Positions 6,089-6,573 of a stretch of 6,573 nt of DNA are shown here, piece after piece. The translations under genes and the position numbers were made by a program. Each line of letters starts with the position of its first letter. The stretch's first letter is position 1. Source of the DNA: an uncultured Pseudorhodobacter sp. (lineage in GTDB: Bacteria; Pseudomonadota; Alphaproteobacteria; Rhodobacterales; Rhodobacteraceae); assembly GCA_945952425.1 (NCBI GenBank), contig CAMFIX010000174.1, positions 1 through 6,573 on the forward strand. The letters are read 5' to 3'. The notes below the pieces were generated by a model. The model did not search any database. It was not told the origin of the DNA and saw nothing but the letters and a program-made list of their open reading frames with translations.

Positions 6089-6573
6089 ATGCTCTCCATC
6101 CAGACCCGATTGCTGATCGTCATCCTTCTGCTGGGCCTGACTGCGGTCGCAGGCTGCCTCGGCATGGGCTATACCGCCTGGGCCATCTCGCTGGAGAAGG
6201 ACAAGGTCCTGTCCGCCTCGCTGAATGCGCTGAACGCCGCCAATACGCTGACCCAAGGCTTGAACGAGGCGCGCAAGGTCGTCGACACGGTCGAGGGTAT
6301 GACGGAACTCGTTGATATCGCTTCGGTTCGCAAGGATTTCACCATCAAGACCGCGCTGATCGACACCTCGCTGAACTCGATGAAGACCGCGGCCCTGTCC
6401 GATCAGATGAGCAAGACGCTCGCCGATTTCGAGGCCGCCAAGGCGCTATGGGTCAAGAATGCGCGCATCATCCTGGGCTTCGAACCGGCGAGCGAGATCC
6501 CCACGCGCGAGCTCTTGCCGCGCGAGGCGGCGGAGACGCTGGCTCTGGCGATGAAGATCGCCAAGACCGCGCA
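6089..6573 (+). CDS. membrane-anchored protein with sensor-like helical region (3' end outside window)
   Basis: Open frame from the ATG at 6089 to the window edge (161 complete codons), starting one base after the peroxidase stop, so translational coupling is likely; its own Shine-Dalgarno is weak. The N-terminus MLSIQTRLL leads into a hydrophobic stretch (residues 8-31), followed by a charged, Ala/Leu/Lys/Glu-rich, presumably all-helical region (32-161) with heptad-like spacing and no cysteines. This layout, one N-terminal membrane segment and then a periplasmic helical bundle, is common at the start of chemoreceptors, sensor kinases and diguanylate cyclases; none of their diagnostic domains (HAMP, MCP signalling, GGDEF, kinase) is inside the window. 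V20-A-G-C23 fits a lipobox, so a lipoprotein is an alternative, although hydrophobic residues continue beyond the cysteine. The gene is real by frame, coupling and codon use; its function is not assigned. Confidence 0.75.
   Translation, partial: MLSIQTRLLIVILLLGLTAVAGCLGMGYTAWAISLEKDKVLSASLNALNAANTLTQGLNEARKVVDTVEGMTELVDIASVRKDFTIKTALIDTSLNSMKTAALSDQMSKTLADFEAAKALWVKNARIILGFEPASEIPTRELLPREAAETLALAMKIAKTA

Noticed and set aside
5101..6165. 354-codon minus-strand frame opposite the peroxidase gene
   Set aside because: Arg/Gly/Ala-rich antisense shadow without motifs; the plus strand carries both heme sites and a signal peptide.

Overview
This is a GC-rich chromosomal window with strong G/C third-position bias. 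The proteins resemble those of alphaproteobacteria, most likely Rhodobacterales (Rhodobacter/Paracoccus type); this is inferred from protein style alone. There are no RNA genes, mobile elements or CRISPR arrays. It holds seven genes, two of them cut by the window edges, and the theme from the middle onward is peroxide handling.

Left part: bases 1-2076 are the minus-strand disaggregase gene clpB, from its start codon into the second ATPase domain; roughly the last fifth of the protein lies outside the window. A 141-bp gap separates it from the divergent queG (2218-3240, +), which encodes epoxyqueuosine reductase, the last enzyme of the queuosine tRNA modification pathway. queG runs tail to tail into ohrR (3209-3634, -), and the two coding regions share 32 bp.

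Middle: ohrR (MarR-family organic-peroxide sensor) and ohr (3740-4168, +; thiol-dependent organic hydroperoxide reductase) form the classic divergent sensor/detoxifier pair. Their 105-bp intergenic region is the most informative regulatory stretch here. It has a TTGACC-17-TATTCA promoter for ohr, a possible promoter for ohrR, and two clusters of ATCGY/RCGAT half-sites with the same 2-nt/3-nt spacing, which I read as two OhrR operators. A likely rho-independent terminator follows ohr.

Right part: a classical short-chain dehydrogenase/reductase (4258-5022, +), then a periplasmic di-heme cytochrome c peroxidase/MauG-family protein (5086-6087, +) preceded by a 20-bp near-perfect palindrome touching its ribosome binding site. 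One base after the peroxidase stop codon begins an unfinished gene (6089 to the edge) for a protein with an N-terminal hydrophobic segment and a helical extracytoplasmic region resembling a sensor domain. The peroxidase and this protein are probably co-transcribed and translationally coupled.

I see no clearly undescribed multi-gene system. The points most worth following up are the ohrR/ohr operator architecture, the peroxidase/sensor-like gene pair, and the palindrome in front of the peroxidase gene.
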